A stretch of 64,000 bases of DNA, taken from NCBI GenBank assembly GCA_016786705.1, contig JAEUVV010000013.1, positions 62,001-126,000 of the forward strand. Reading direction: 5' to 3'. This document shows positions 16,674 to 24,988 of the stretch, piece by piece. The position numbers were made by a program, and so were the translations under genes. A model generated the notes under the pieces. It saw only the letters and a program-made list of their open reading frames with translations, ran no database searches and was not told the origin of the DNA. Origin of the DNA: Taibaiella sp. (GTDB taxonomy: Bacteria > Bacteroidota > Bacteroidia > Chitinophagales > Chitinophagaceae). Position 1 is the first letter of the stretch. Each line of letters opens with the position of its first letter.

Positions 16674-16868
16674 TTATGAAGCACTCATTGTCAATAAGCT
16701 GATTTTTGCCATAAGATCTCCAACCACCTGCTCATCAGGCTGGAACCCGATCGTATGTAATTTGCTTAACTCGGGAGCATATTCAGTATATAAATCGGCA
16801 TCTGCTATCTCTATTTCCTGAAAGGTATCCGGTGTTGAAAAAAATGCGTCTTGTATAGTTATTCCCAT
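16674..16868 (-). CDS. Small acidic protein of unknown function (64 aa)
   Basis: A 64-residue open frame starting MGITIQDAFFSTPDTF and ending KISLLTMSAS. It is rich in Asp/Glu, has only two Lys, no Cys, no signal peptide and no membrane segment. Codon choice resembles the neighbours, and the frame ends 16 bp before a perfect bidirectional terminator that would otherwise serve only rocD, so I think it is real. It could be co-transcribed with the FtsB-like gene 91 bp upstream. I recognise no family. A precursor-like or regulatory role is possible but unsupported. Confidence 0.55.
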   Translation of the reverse strand: MGITIQDAFFSTPDTFQEIEIADADLYTEYAPELSKLHTIGFQPDEQVVGDLMAKISLLTMSAS

Positions 16869-16959
16869 TTAAAAATGTTTAGTATACCTATTAAACGCTT
16901 TAAAGAAAACCTGTAGTATATACGGATTAAACTTTTATTACCAGTCCTACCTTACCTGT

Positions 16960-17241
16960 TCATTTAATCACGTATACGTCTTCCCCTTCTTTCTTTTGAT
17001 GGTAGAGTTCCCGTGCATATTTTTCCAGGGCCACGGTATCTGTGGTCAGGGTACTCAATTCCGCGTTCATCCGGTCTGATTCTTTGTTCAGAAATGCTAT
17101 CTTTTCATTAAGGTCATCCAGTTCTGCCTGCGCTTTACGGATCGTAAAGTAATCGTAAGGGCTGAAAAACAGGATCATGACTATAAATACGATACTCGCT
17201 ATGATATATTTATTGGTCAATAATTTAAGGGCGATTTTCAT
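16960..17241 (-). CDS. FtsB/DivIC-type septum formation initiator
   Basis: A 93-residue bitopic membrane protein. It has a short cytosolic N-terminus, one TM helix at about 13-31 (IIASIVFIVMILFF), a coiled coil (about 35-70, KAQAELDDLNEKIAFLNKE) and the conserved end LEKYARELYHQKKEGEDVYVIK. This is the FtsB/DivIC plan: the protein bridges FtsL and FtsQ in the division-site complex that activates septal wall synthesis. In many Bacteroidota the gene sits beside enolase; that gene is not here. The small acidic ORF lies just downstream. Confidence 0.88.
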   Translation of the reverse strand: MKIALKLLTNKYIIASIVFIVMILFFSPYDYFTIRKAQAELDDLNEKIAFLNKESDRMNAELSTLTTDTVALEKYARELYHQKKEGEDVYVIK

Positions 17242-17371
17242 TGCTTTATATACGGTTAAAAAGATGGAAACACAAATTTCCGTAAAAAATTCCAGTTCTC
17301 AGCGAAAATCGGGGCTTGTGGATAAGTATCTATAAATAAAATATAAATGTTACTGCCACGTAAATATTTAA

Positions 17372-17379
17372 TACTTTTG
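17372..17379 (+). promoter_or_regulatory. -7 promoter box of the transketolase C-terminal subunit gene
   Basis: Exact TACTTTTG, 36 bp before the ATG at 17416. It lies inside the longer possible reading frame that starts at 17347, which argues against that start. Confidence 0.6.
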
Positions 17380-17415
17380 CAGATCAATTCATATAAATCA
17401 AACTTCTTAACTATC

Positions 17416-18378
17416 ATGTTGCAGGATTATAACGCAACCAGCGAAAAAGAAACAAGAGCGGGATTTGGTGACGGCATTTATGCTTTGGGGAAAGAAAACC
17501 CGGACGTCGTGGCCCTTACTGCCGACCTGGCAGGCTCCCTTAAGCTAAACAATTTCATTAAAGATTTCCCGGAGCGTTTTGTTCAATGTGGTATTGCAGA
17601 AGCGAATATGATCGGCGTAGCCGCCGGATTGGCAACAGCAGGAAAAATTCCTTATACCACAACATTTGCCAACTTTTCTACTTCAAGGGTGTATGACCAG
17701 ATCCGTCAATCAGTAGCTTACAGTGGCAAAAATGTAAAGATATGTGCTTCACATGCCGGTCTTACCTTGGGAGAAGACGGTGCTACCCACCAGATCCTTG
17801 AAGATATAGGCATGATGAAGATGTTACCAGGCATGACCGTTATCGTACCTTGTGACTACAACCAGACCAAGGCTGCGACTATCGCGATCAGCAAAATGCA
17901 GGGACCGGTATATTTAAGGTTCGGTCGGGTAAAATGGGCCAACTTTACCAAAGAGGACGGCACTGATTTCCAGATCGGCAAAGCCCAGGTTTTGAATGAA
18001 GGTACAGATGTAACCATCATCGCCTGCGGACACCTGGTATGGACTTCACTCGAAGCTGCAAGAGAACTGGAAGCTAAAGGCCTTAGCGTAGAAGTAATCA
18101 ATATGCACACGATCAAACCATTAGATAAAGAAGCCGTGATCGCTTCTTTAACCAAAACAGGTTGCGTGGTAACGGCTGAAGAGCACCAGATCAACGGTGG
18201 CCTGGGCGACAGCATTGCCAATGTAGCGGCACAGCATTGCCCGGTACCACAAGAGTACGTTGCGGTGATGGATAGCTTTGGGGAGAGCGGGAAACCAACC
18301 CAGCTTTTAGAAAAATACGGCTTAGGTAAAGCGAATATTATTGCAGCAGTAGAAAAAGTGATCGCAAGAAAAAAATAA
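17416..18378 (+). CDS. Transketolase, C-terminal subunit
   Basis: A 320-residue protein covering the pyrimidine-binding and C-terminal domains of transketolase. GFGDGIYALGKENPDVVALTADL opens the Pyr domain, FVQCGIAEANMIGVAAGLA carries the catalytic Glu that activates thiamine diphosphate, and SHAGLTLGEDGATHQ follows. The C-terminal domain (about 195-320) has VVTAEEHQINGGLG. Transketolase shuttles two-carbon units in the pentose phosphate pathway. In split systems the N-terminal subunit that binds the diphosphate is normally the preceding gene; here the preceding gene is ftsB-like on the other strand, so the partner must be elsewhere. The start at 17416 follows the promoter. Confidence 0.9.
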   Translation: MLQDYNATSEKETRAGFGDGIYALGKENPDVVALTADLAGSLKLNNFIKDFPERFVQCGIAEANMIGVAAGLATAGKIPYTTTFANFSTSRVYDQIRQSVAYSGKNVKICASHAGLTLGEDGATHQILEDIGMMKMLPGMTVIVPCDYNQTKAATIAISKMQGPVYLRFGRVKWANFTKEDGTDFQIGKAQVLNEGTDVTIIACGHLVWTSLEAARELEAKGLSVEVINMHTIKPLDKEAVIASLTKTGCVVTAEEHQINGGLGDSIANVAAQHCPVPQEYVAVMDSFGESGKPTQLLEKYGLGKANIIAAVEKVIARKK

Positions 18379-18402
18379 AATGTTTATTTTAAATAATTAT
18401 CC

Positions 18403-18440
18403 AAGGACGTGCTTTTGTAAAGTACGTCCTTATACTTTTA
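18403..18440 (+). terminator. Terminator after the transketolase gene
   Basis: AAGGACGT-G-CTTT, loop TGT, AAAG-T-ACGTCCTT (18403-18431; 13 pairs including one G-T), followed by a T-rich stretch. Confidence 0.8.
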
Positions 18441-18459
18441 CTCTTCATACCCCCCTGTA

Positions 18460-19353
18460 ATGAGCACCCATTCCAAAGCCTGGATCGCCCTCGTATTTAT
18501 ATGCATCGCCTGGGGCACTACCTACCTGGGCATCAAAGTAGGACTACAGGCCCTGCCCCCGTTTTTAATGGCCGGTAGCCGGCAGTTGCTGGCCGGGATG
18601 ATCATTTTCCTGATGGCCTTTGGCAATAAATTACCCAAGGACCTTTCCCGGAGTAATATCGCCAGGCAGGCACTGATCGGGTTCCTGCTGATCACCCTGG
18701 GCAACGGGCTGGTGAGCTGGGCCGAAGCGTATATTCCCAGCGGTGTAGCCGCTTTATTATGTGCCACCATGCCCATCATGTCCGTATTGCTGAATATTAC
18801 CTTCCAGAAAACGGAACGCATCAACAGCCTTGTGGTCACGGGGATGATCGTAGGCTTTTTCGGCGTAGCCCTTAACTTCAGGGATAGTGTGAAAGACCTT
18901 TCCAATAGCGCTTACCTGCTGGGGATTTTAGCCACACTGATCGCGACAACTACCTGGGCTTATGGCAGTATTATCAGCAAAAAGAACAATATTCATGCTA
19001 ATCCTATATTCAACAGCGCCTTACAGGTAAGCTTCGGCGGCCTGTTCCTGCTCTTATTCAGCCCTGCTGTGGACAATTACGACCTTATCAACCTGCAGCA
19101 TACGGAAGGCCTGCTGGCTATTCTTTACCTTATTATTGTAGGTTCTGTTCTGGCCTATACCGCCTATATGTATGCGCTTAAGCACTTACCTGTAGGGCTG
19201 GTCATGGTCTATGCTTATATCAACCCGCTGGTCGCGGTATTATTGGGCTGGTGGCTGGCTAATGAACCTTTGACGGTCTACACGGTACTGTCGTTTATCT
19301 GTATTGCCGGCGGCCTGTTTTTAGTCAATAAAGGTTACAAAAAAGTCAAGTAG
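18460..19353 (+). CDS. EamA/DMT family transporter
   Basis: A 297-residue inner-membrane protein with ten predicted TM helices in two EamA repeats (about 8-135 and 150-290). Typical features are WIALVFICIAWGTTYLGIKVGL at the start, the short ISxxxAxxxLxPxx-like turn LVMVYAYINPLVAVLLGW near the end, and the closing ICIAGGLFLVNKGYKK. DMT proteins export amino acids, nucleobases or other metabolites; the substrate cannot be read from sequence. It lies between terminators and precedes an unrelated sigma-factor gene. Confidence 0.9.
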   Translation: MSTHSKAWIALVFICIAWGTTYLGIKVGLQALPPFLMAGSRQLLAGMIIFLMAFGNKLPKDLSRSNIARQALIGFLLITLGNGLVSWAEAYIPSGVAALLCATMPIMSVLLNITFQKTERINSLVVTGMIVGFFGVALNFRDSVKDLSNSAYLLGILATLIATTTWAYGSIISKKNNIHANPIFNSALQVSFGGLFLLLFSPAVDNYDLINLQHTEGLLAILYLIIVGSVLAYTAYMYALKHLPVGLVMVYAYINPLVAVLLGWWLANEPLTVYTVLSFICIAGGLFLVNKGYKKVK

Positions 19354-19407
19354 GGACACTATTTACTGTTTAAAATAAGGAACATTAAAGGTTTTACGAA
19401 ATTTGGT

Positions 19408-19415
19408 TACATTTG
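19408..19415 (+). promoter_or_regulatory. -7 promoter box of the sigma-factor operon
   Basis: Exact TACATTTG, 37 bp before the ATG at 19453; no clear -33 element. Confidence 0.55.
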
Positions 19416-19452
19416 TAATCATTAAAACTGGAAATATCAGTAAATCAAGACT

Positions 19453-20013
19453 ATGGCACAACAATCTTTCCAAGAAGATGATAAAGAACTTTTAGTTGCT
19501 TTCAGAGAGGAGGCGACCAGGGAGCGTGCTTTTTCTAAAATAATCAAGAAATACCAGGAGCGTTTATATTGGCATGTGAGGAGGCTGGTGATCAACCATG
19601 AAGATGCTAACGATGTCTTACAAAATGTATTTATTAAAGTATGGACCTACCTGGATAACTTCCGGGAAGAATCCAACCTTTATACCTGGATGTACCGTAT
19701 TGCCACGAATGAAACCCTGACTTTCCTTGAAAAGGAGAAGAAACGAACATCGGTATCTCTTTCTGACCATGAGAGCGGTTTAGCCAACAGGCTGCATGCC
19801 GAAAAAGGGTTTGATGCCAATAAGCTCGAATGGCGCTTACAACAGGCGATCCAGAGTTTACCGGAAAAGCAGCGCGTGGTTTTCACCCTGAGATATTATG
19901 ACGAGATGCCTTATGAAGAAATGTCACAGGTTTTAGAAACTTCGGTAGGTGCACTGAAGGCTTCTTATCACCATGCGGTAAAGAAAGTAGAGGAGTTTTT
20001 AAAGCGGGATTAA
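19453..20013 (+). CDS. ECF-family RNA polymerase sigma factor
   Basis: A 186-residue sigma-70 family protein with regions 2 and 4 only. Region 2 (about 25-95) includes LVINHEDANDVLQNVFIKVWTYL and the -10 reading part FREESNLYTWMYRIATNETL. Region 4 (about 130-185) has LPEKQRVVFTLRYYDEMPYEEMSQVLETSVGALKASYHHAV, the helix-turn-helix for the -35 element. ECF factors are held inactive by a membrane anti-sigma factor until a signal arrives. The next two genes, 34 and 37 bp apart, fit as anti-sigma and sensor, making a three-gene module. Confidence 0.95.
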   Translation: MAQQSFQEDDKELLVAFREEATRERAFSKIIKKYQERLYWHVRRLVINHEDANDVLQNVFIKVWTYLDNFREESNLYTWMYRIATNETLTFLEKEKKRTSVSLSDHESGLANRLHAEKGFDANKLEWRLQQAIQSLPEKQRVVFTLRYYDEMPYEEMSQVLETSVGALKASYHHAVKKVEEFLKRD

Positions 20014-20047
20014 ACTATTTAACCAACCGTTAGTCTATAGTTTAGTT

Positions 20048-20905
20048 ATGAAAAGTAATTTAGATATACAAAAAGAATGGGAATCTATAGGTGCTGGTTT
20101 CAGCACGCAAATCGGGCTACCGCTATTTCGTGTTCCGAGCGACTATTTCGAACATTTACCAAACGAAATCATGTCTGGAATACGCGCTATATCGGCATCT
20201 GAACCTGAATTGGCACAGATAGAGCTACCCTACCAGGTTCCGGCCAGTTACTTTGAGCAGTCAGCGCAACAGCTGTTTGACCATGTTATGGGTGCCCACC
20301 GTGTTATAGAGAATACCCATATTGCCGGTCTTTCAAAAGCCAATGCATTTACGGTTCCCGCCGGTTACTTTGATCGTTTGGAAGATAATGTATGGGCAAT
20401 GATCCGGCAGGAAGATGCTTTTGAGGAAGAGCTGGAAGAAAGTCCTTTACTGGCCAGCCTCAAAGGGGTTAATCCCTTTGAAAAGCATCAAGCTGCTGAA
20501 ATCGCTGTACCTAAAATCGCTATAGCTACTAAAGAAAAGCCGCAGATCGAAGTACCAATGACCGTGCGTAAAAGCTTACGCTGGAGCAATTGGGTAGCCG
20601 CGGCTTCTGTAGCCCTGTTCTTTGTCCTGGGCGCAGGATGGCTTATCACCGACAACAGGAACAATGCCAGCAACATGGCACAATCTGCTATGGGCAAACC
20701 GGATATGGTCAGCCAGAAGCTGGCGGCACTCCCGGATGCCGCTATTGAGGCATACCTGGACCAAAACATTGATGAATTCAATGAATATCTGCTGGAAGAT
20801 AATATATCCAGCGCTTCTGTAAACACCCAGTATAGCGCAGAACAGGCCTTGAATAACATTTCAGACGCCGAGCTTGAAGCTTATTTGAATAATGACGTAT
20901 ATTAG
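20048..20905 (+). CDS. Putative anti-sigma factor, single-pass membrane protein
   Basis: A 285-residue protein with one TM helix at about 179-201 (WVAAASVALFFVLGAGWLI), giving a cytosolic N-terminal part and a periplasmic C-terminal part. The N-terminal part holds three copies of a VPxxYFexL motif (VPSDYFEHL, VPASYFEQS, VPAGYFDRL, at about residues 29, 64 and 102), each followed by an amphipathic helix. The C-terminus has two AYL segments (IEAYLDQNIDEFNEYLLED and LEAYLNNDVY). It lacks a recognisable ZAS anti-sigma zinc motif, so the role is inferred from its position right after an ECF sigma gene and its topology. Confidence 0.7.
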   Translation: MKSNLDIQKEWESIGAGFSTQIGLPLFRVPSDYFEHLPNEIMSGIRAISASEPELAQIELPYQVPASYFEQSAQQLFDHVMGAHRVIENTHIAGLSKANAFTVPAGYFDRLEDNVWAMIRQEDAFEEELEESPLLASLKGVNPFEKHQAAEIAVPKIAIATKEKPQIEVPMTVRKSLRWSNWVAAASVALFFVLGAGWLITDNRNNASNMAQSAMGKPDMVSQKLAALPDAAIEAYLDQNIDEFNEYLLEDNISSASVNTQYSAEQALNNISDAELEAYLNNDVY

Positions 20906-20929
20906 CCCCAGAATTATAGAAGATCAGAA

Positions 20930-20937
20930 TAAATTTG
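20930..20937 (+). promoter_or_regulatory. Possible internal promoter box before the sensor gene
   Basis: Exact TAAATTTG ending 5 nt before the ATG at 20943. No -33 element is present, so chance occurrence in an AT-rich gap is possible. Confidence 0.3.
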
Positions 20938-20942
20938 CCTTT

Positions 20943-21359
20943 ATGAAACGTAATTTAATAGTAATAATAACTTTTATTTCCGCCCTGCTGTTCCAGGTAT
21001 CGCTCGCGACGGCACAGCATAAAGGCGGCGAGGAAGTAAGAGCGGTTAAGATCTCTTATATCACGGATATGATGAAATTAAGCGCTAACCAGGCTACACA
21101 ATTCTGGCCGGTGTATAATCGCTATGATGCTGAAATGCGTGCAGTAAGGAAAGGGAAACACCACTTATTAAATGAGAAAGGCAAAACTGCGGAAGAGATC
21201 ATTGATGAGCGGCAGCAACTGGACGAAAGAGAATTGAGCATCAAATCAAAATACAAAGAAGAGTTCCTGAAAATTGTAAGTGCCTCTCAATTAAATCAAA
21301 TGTATGCCGCGGAAGCAAGATTCAGGCAATATTTACTGGATCGAATGAAAAATAAATAA
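20943..21359 (+). CDS. Periplasmic Spy/CpxP-like sensor of the ECF module
   Basis: A 138-residue exported protein: signal peptide MKRNLIVIITFISALLFQVS, cleavage after TAQ. The mature helical part has MMKLSANQATQFWPVYNRYDAEMRAVRK, an LTxxQ-like motif of the Spy/CpxP type, and a second helix pair near IVSASQLNQMYAAEARFRQYLL. In Bacteroidota such proteins are commonly found after ECF sigma genes. By analogy with CpxP it could sense misfolded envelope proteins and act through the anti-sigma protein; that is an inference. The in-frame ATG at 20892 is inside the previous gene and would hide the signal peptide, so 20943 is used. Confidence 0.8.
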   Translation: MKRNLIVIITFISALLFQVSLATAQHKGGEEVRAVKISYITDMMKLSANQATQFWPVYNRYDAEMRAVRKGKHHLLNEKGKTAEEIIDERQQLDERELSIKSKYKEEFLKIVSASQLNQMYAAEARFRQYLLDRMKNK

Positions 21360-21365
21360 AATTCC

Positions 21366-21408
21366 CATAATTAAAAGAGCCGGACTTTGTCCGGCTCTTT
21401 TAATTATG
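21366..21408. terminator. Bidirectional terminator with a perfect 20-bp stem
   Basis: Arms 21366-21385 and 21389-21408 pair perfectly around a TTT loop. Sits between the converging sensor and T9SS genes. Confidence 0.93.
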
Positions 21409-21417
21409 AAAGTACTC

Positions 21418-22938
21418 TTATTCTTTAGTTACTATCCATTTCAATACCTGCTGTTGCTTACCATCGGTCAGCCAGATATAATATACACCTGCTGCATAGT
21501 TATAAGCGGGGATTGTATACGCTTTAACCGATTTAAGTTTCGCCTCACTGATCAGCCGGCCATTGATATCAATGATACGGATAGCTGTCATAGGTTTTTC
21601 TGATTGCACCACAGCATCATTAACTGCGGGATTAGGAAAAACAGTCGCAAAGTTACCCTTAGGTAATACATTACGCACATTGGTTCCCGTATCTACAGGC
21701 GGTGTTATATAAAATGAATCAAACAAAACCCAACCCAGACTTGTATTATCTACATGATGAAAAATGGTTTGCTCAATCGAATCTACCGTTTCATAATCCC
21801 AGCGATTGCGTTGCGCCCATACGGTATCCGGGGTATTATTGTAGATCGCATACAAAGTATCATTAAACCCGTTACCAAAAAAATGATTGCTACCGGTATC
21901 CGCCACGTTAACGGGATCGATCCGGCCAAATGAAACTTTGGGTGAGCCATTGTTCCCTGATTTTTGTATGGTAGCTCCCCAAAGGTTCCGGGATATCTGG
22001 TTATTTACCGCAACAATGTGCAGAGAAGAATCGCCCAGGATATTAATACCACTACCGCCCTGCATAGGCAGGCCTTCAATATTGTTGGAGTCGATTATGT
22101 TATTCTCAATCATTGCCTGGATACCCCGGCCATTAACAGCAATACCATACCTGTTCTTTGAAAAGGTATTATTACGGACGGTTGCCGGGTAATCAGCCGG
22201 TGTAACATTCAGAAAAGCCAGGCCGCCTACTTTAGGATAAGCTCCGTGAATTTCACAACCTTCAATCAAAACGCCATCGGGATTCGCCGTACCGATATTG
22301 ATCTGCGGGTAGTTACCGTTGGCAGTTCCGTTGTTCCTGAATACAGAGGATTTCAGCTTTATCGACGAACCTGAGTTAACCGATAAAGTAACCGCACTTC
22401 TTACGCTTTCATAAAAACCGGAATTTTGTACCTGTAGATTTGAATTCAGCAGGCTTAACGCTCCACTCGGGTTGCTGCCGGTATGATGCGTTTTACGCAT
22501 AGTCAGTTGATCCAGTATAGCATCGCTGTTGATGAATGAAATACCATTACTATGCACCAGGGACAGCCCGTTAATAGTAACAGACGCTGCACTGTCAAAC
22601 CTGACCCGCAAAAATGATTTTAAGGTATCCGCTGCTACCCACCGGGCCGCTGCTGTCGAATTGATCTGTACTACGCTCTTTTTAAATTCAAACGTTGCCG
22701 CAGAGTCAAAGTTTACATAAGCGGCTGAGTAGTCAGAGAATGTATCGGTAGGACTGAATATGATTTTAGCCCCTAGATGATACTGATTGTTACTCCATTG
22801 AACGGAAGCCGGGTAATGGGCCACCAGGCTGTCCATATTCCAGTTTACACCCGTTCCCGGCGTATTAATGATTGTCTGTGCATTTACATACGTGCCGGTC
22901 AATAGCAGGCAGGCAAACAGTTTAATAAATTTTGTCAT
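21418..22938 (-). CDS. T9SS-secreted right-handed beta-helix protein
   Basis: A 506-residue exported protein: signal peptide (about 1-20), then a region with repeated short strands and Asn-rich turns (VRNNTFSKNRYGIAVNGRGIQAMIENNIIDSNN; about 230-330) typical of pectate-lyase-like right-handed parallel beta-helices. The last 75 residues are a T9SS type A sorting domain: FATVFPNPAVNDAVV, IRIIDINGRLI, AAGVYYIWL, and the final KWIVTKE. It should be carried across the outer membrane and attached to the surface. Possible roles include polysaccharide binding or adhesion; no catalytic residues of a lyase were recognised. Confidence 0.85.
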   Translation of the reverse strand: MTKFIKLFACLLLTGTYVNAQTIINTPGTGVNWNMDSLVAHYPASVQWSNNQYHLGAKIIFSPTDTFSDYSAAYVNFDSAATFEFKKSVVQINSTAAARWVAADTLKSFLRVRFDSAASVTINGLSLVHSNGISFINSDAILDQLTMRKTHHTGSNPSGALSLLNSNLQVQNSGFYESVRSAVTLSVNSGSSIKLKSSVFRNNGTANGNYPQINIGTANPDGVLIEGCEIHGAYPKVGGLAFLNVTPADYPATVRNNTFSKNRYGIAVNGRGIQAMIENNIIDSNNIEGLPMQGGSGINILGDSSLHIVAVNNQISRNLWGATIQKSGNNGSPKVSFGRIDPVNVADTGSNHFFGNGFNDTLYAIYNNTPDTVWAQRNRWDYETVDSIEQTIFHHVDNTSLGWVLFDSFYITPPVDTGTNVRNVLPKGNFATVFPNPAVNDAVVQSEKPMTAIRIIDINGRLISEAKLKSVKAYTIPAYNYAAGVYYIWLTDGKQQQVLKWIVTKE

Positions 22939-22955
22939 GATGAGTGTGTTTATAT

Positions 22956-23945
22956 TTAATAAATGATAGGCTTGGTGGCCATAATAAGGTCTATCTCCTC
23001 CATAATGTCTGTTGTAAGTTTCGGGTATACTTCCATTGCTTTCAGGTTTTCCAGCAGCTGGTTTTCTTTGGTAGCTCCTATAATGGCAGTAGTCACATTG
23101 GGGTTAGCGATACACCAGGCCAGGCTTAAAGTAGCCAGGGAGGTTTCCAGGCGATCCGCAACGGTCTTCAATTGTTTTACCCGGCCCAGCTTCTCTGCGC
23201 TCAGCGTTTTATCTTTCAGCCATTCAAATCCTTCTAATGCTAATCTTGAGCCTTCCGGAATACCTTCATTATATTTTCCGGTTAACAAGCCGGATGCCAG
23301 CGGGCTCCATATGGTAGTGCCCAAGCCAGTGGTTTTAAACAGGTTCAGGTAATCAGATTCTATTTTCCACCTGTTAAACAGGTTGTACTCAGGCTGTTCC
23401 ATTTTAGGACCTTCCAGGCCCAGGCGGTCTGCTATAGCGTTTGCTTCCATAATTTCTACCGCGGTCCATTCTGAAGTACCCCAGTAAAAGATTTTACCTT
23501 GCTGGATCAGGGTGTTCATGCTACGAACGATCTCCTCCATAGGCACTGTCCTATCCGGCCTGTGGCAAAAATACAGGTCCAGGTAGTCTACCTGCAATCG
23601 TTTCAGCGCTTCCTCACAGGCTTCAATAATGTGTTTTCTTCCCAAACCATGTTGATTAGGCTTGTTTGCCTTTCCACGGCTTCCGAAAAAAACCTTACTG
23701 GACACCACGTATGAGCTCCGCTCCCAATCTTTTGATTGTAGCACCCGTCCCATCATCTTTTCCGACTCTCCCAGGGCATATACTTCTGCATTATCAAAAA
23801 AGTTAACCCCATGCTCATAGGCGATGGACATTAAACGGCCAGAGCTGCTATCATCAATCTGCTTGTGGAAAGTAACCCAGGATCCAAAAGACAGTACACT
23901 TAATTCTAAGCCTGTCTTACCCATTTTACGATACTCCATTTCCAT
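22956..23945 (-). CDS. Aldo/keto reductase (voltage-gated K+ channel beta-subunit type)
   Basis: A 329-residue NADPH-dependent oxidoreductase with a TIM-barrel fold. The AKR catalytic tetrad is complete: D51 and Y56 in FFDNAEVYALG, K84 in VSSKVFF, and H128 in YFCHRPD. The cofactor loop region AWCIANPNVTTAIIGATKENQL is near the C-terminus. The RKMGKTGLELS start and the IWSPLASGLLTGKYN segment match the K+-channel beta-like/YghZ subgroup, which reduces aldehydes such as methylglyoxal in bacteria. Substrate here is unknown. It has its own -7 box; the T9SS gene follows 17 bp downstream and may be co-transcribed. Confidence 0.9.
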   Translation of the reverse strand: MEMEYRKMGKTGLELSVLSFGSWVTFHKQIDDSSSGRLMSIAYEHGVNFFDNAEVYALGESEKMMGRVLQSKDWERSSYVVSSKVFFGSRGKANKPNQHGLGRKHIIEACEEALKRLQVDYLDLYFCHRPDRTVPMEEIVRSMNTLIQQGKIFYWGTSEWTAVEIMEANAIADRLGLEGPKMEQPEYNLFNRWKIESDYLNLFKTTGLGTTIWSPLASGLLTGKYNEGIPEGSRLALEGFEWLKDKTLSAEKLGRVKQLKTVADRLETSLATLSLAWCIANPNVTTAIIGATKENQLLENLKAMEVYPKLTTDIMEEIDLIMATKPIIY

Positions 23946-23966
23946 AATTTAAGAATTTTTAAGCTA

Positions 23967-23974
23967 CAAATATA
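23967..23974 (-). promoter_or_regulatory. -7 promoter box of the aldo/keto reductase gene
   Basis: TATATTTG on the minus strand, 21 bp before the start codon. Confidence 0.6.
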
Positions 23975-24050
23975 AGCTTAAACCAGGCTCAGGCCGGTTT
24001 ACAGAAAGGTAAAAATAACGCCGGAACAACAGGATAATGTTATTAAAAGC

Positions 24051-24082
24051 AAAAAGGTGCAGCCTGTTGGCCGCACCTTTGC
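24051..24082 (-). terminator. Terminator of the first OMP paralogue
   Basis: Minus strand: AAAGGTGC-G-GCC, loop AACA, GGC-T-GCACCTTT, then more T. Located 19 bp past the stop of the gene at 24101. Confidence 0.8.
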
Positions 24083-24100
24083 AATGAATTGAAGGTCATA

Positions 24101-24724
24101 TTAAAATTTATAACCTACACCAAGCTGGAAGTTATGTATAGTTCCATAGCTTGGCATAAAAGAGCCCTGTTTATAGAAGTCAGGAAATTGAGCATAATAA
24201 CGCCCTTCCAGGAAAAAACCTTTATGGATATAATAATTAACCCCAAACATACCCCCAAACAAAAACTTACTCACTTGATTCCCCGTGTTTTTACTATACT
24301 GTGTACCATCAACTTTAACTAAAGCTTTTGATGATACATTTAAATTACCCGTAGGCCCCGCATATAAAGAGAGTGAAGGGGTAAAGAAATATTTGAATAA
24401 TAGCGGAACAGAAAGAATATGCGCTTTAGTCTTTTCCTCTACATCATCTCTTCCTGCAAGGAAAACATGATGAATAGTTATATTATTATAATCAGCTTCT
24501 AATTGTATTTTGAACCGGTCCGGCATCTTTTTAAAAGAAATTTCCATGAAACCGCCGGCGTATACACCGGGCGCAGTTTTGCTCTTTAGACCTGAAATAC
24601 CTATATGATCTCTGTTTGTAGTTGTCAGCAGTGCTCCCGCTTTAAGCCCGAACCGGGCATATTGCGCTTTTACAGCGACTGTAAATCCTGACAACACACT
24701 GAGTGTTAATACTATTTTTTTCAT
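24101..24724 (-). CDS. Outer-membrane beta-barrel protein, paralogue 1
   Basis: A 207-residue protein: signal peptide (1-20, cleaved after VKA), then a small porin-type beta-barrel (PF13568-like) with strands such as YARFGLKAGALLTT, PGVYAGGFMEISF and the last strand NFQLGVGYKF ending in Phe, as needed for BAM-dependent insertion. It is the same length as the gene at 24989 and aligns along its whole length (both share YARFG(L/V)KAG, FFTPSLSLYAGP/FFTPSFSLYAGP, YGTIHNFQLGVGYKF), so the two arose by tandem duplication. Function unknown; it could be structural or adhesive. Confidence 0.82.
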   Translation of the reverse strand: MKKIVLTLSVLSGFTVAVKAQYARFGLKAGALLTTTNRDHIGISGLKSKTAPGVYAGGFMEISFKKMPDRFKIQLEADYNNITIHHVFLAGRDDVEEKTKAHILSVPLLFKYFFTPSLSLYAGPTGNLNVSSKALVKVDGTQYSKNTGNQVSKFLFGGMFGVNYYIHKGFFLEGRYYAQFPDFYKQGSFMPSYGTIHNFQLGVGYKF

Positions 24725-24891
24725 GATTCCTGTTTAGAGCCGCAAAATACTACAATTCAACAAACAGTTAGGAACAATCCTTACCCGGACCCGAATCCAT
24801 ACCAAAGAGTAAAATATAGCAATATACTCTGTCTATGCTCAATCTAAATAGCTTCTAAACCAATAAGACCAACATTGAGCAGGTTCTAAAT

Positions 24892-24935
24892 AAAAAAACA
24901 GTAGTAGTAACCTACAACAGGCTACTACTACTGTT
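24892..24935 (-). terminator. Terminator of the second OMP paralogue
   Basis: Arms 24897-24909 and 24923-24935, a perfect 13-bp stem made of GTA triplets, with a run of seven T on the minus strand after it. Confidence 0.88.
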
Positions 24936-24988
24936 TCACTGGATTTATTTATTGATAGTATAATTCTCTGTACTATCTATAAAAAGTA

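Noticed and set aside
17347..17415. Upstream ATG start of the transketolase subunit
   Set aside because: The added residues are hydrophobic and non-conserved, and the -7 box lies inside this stretch.
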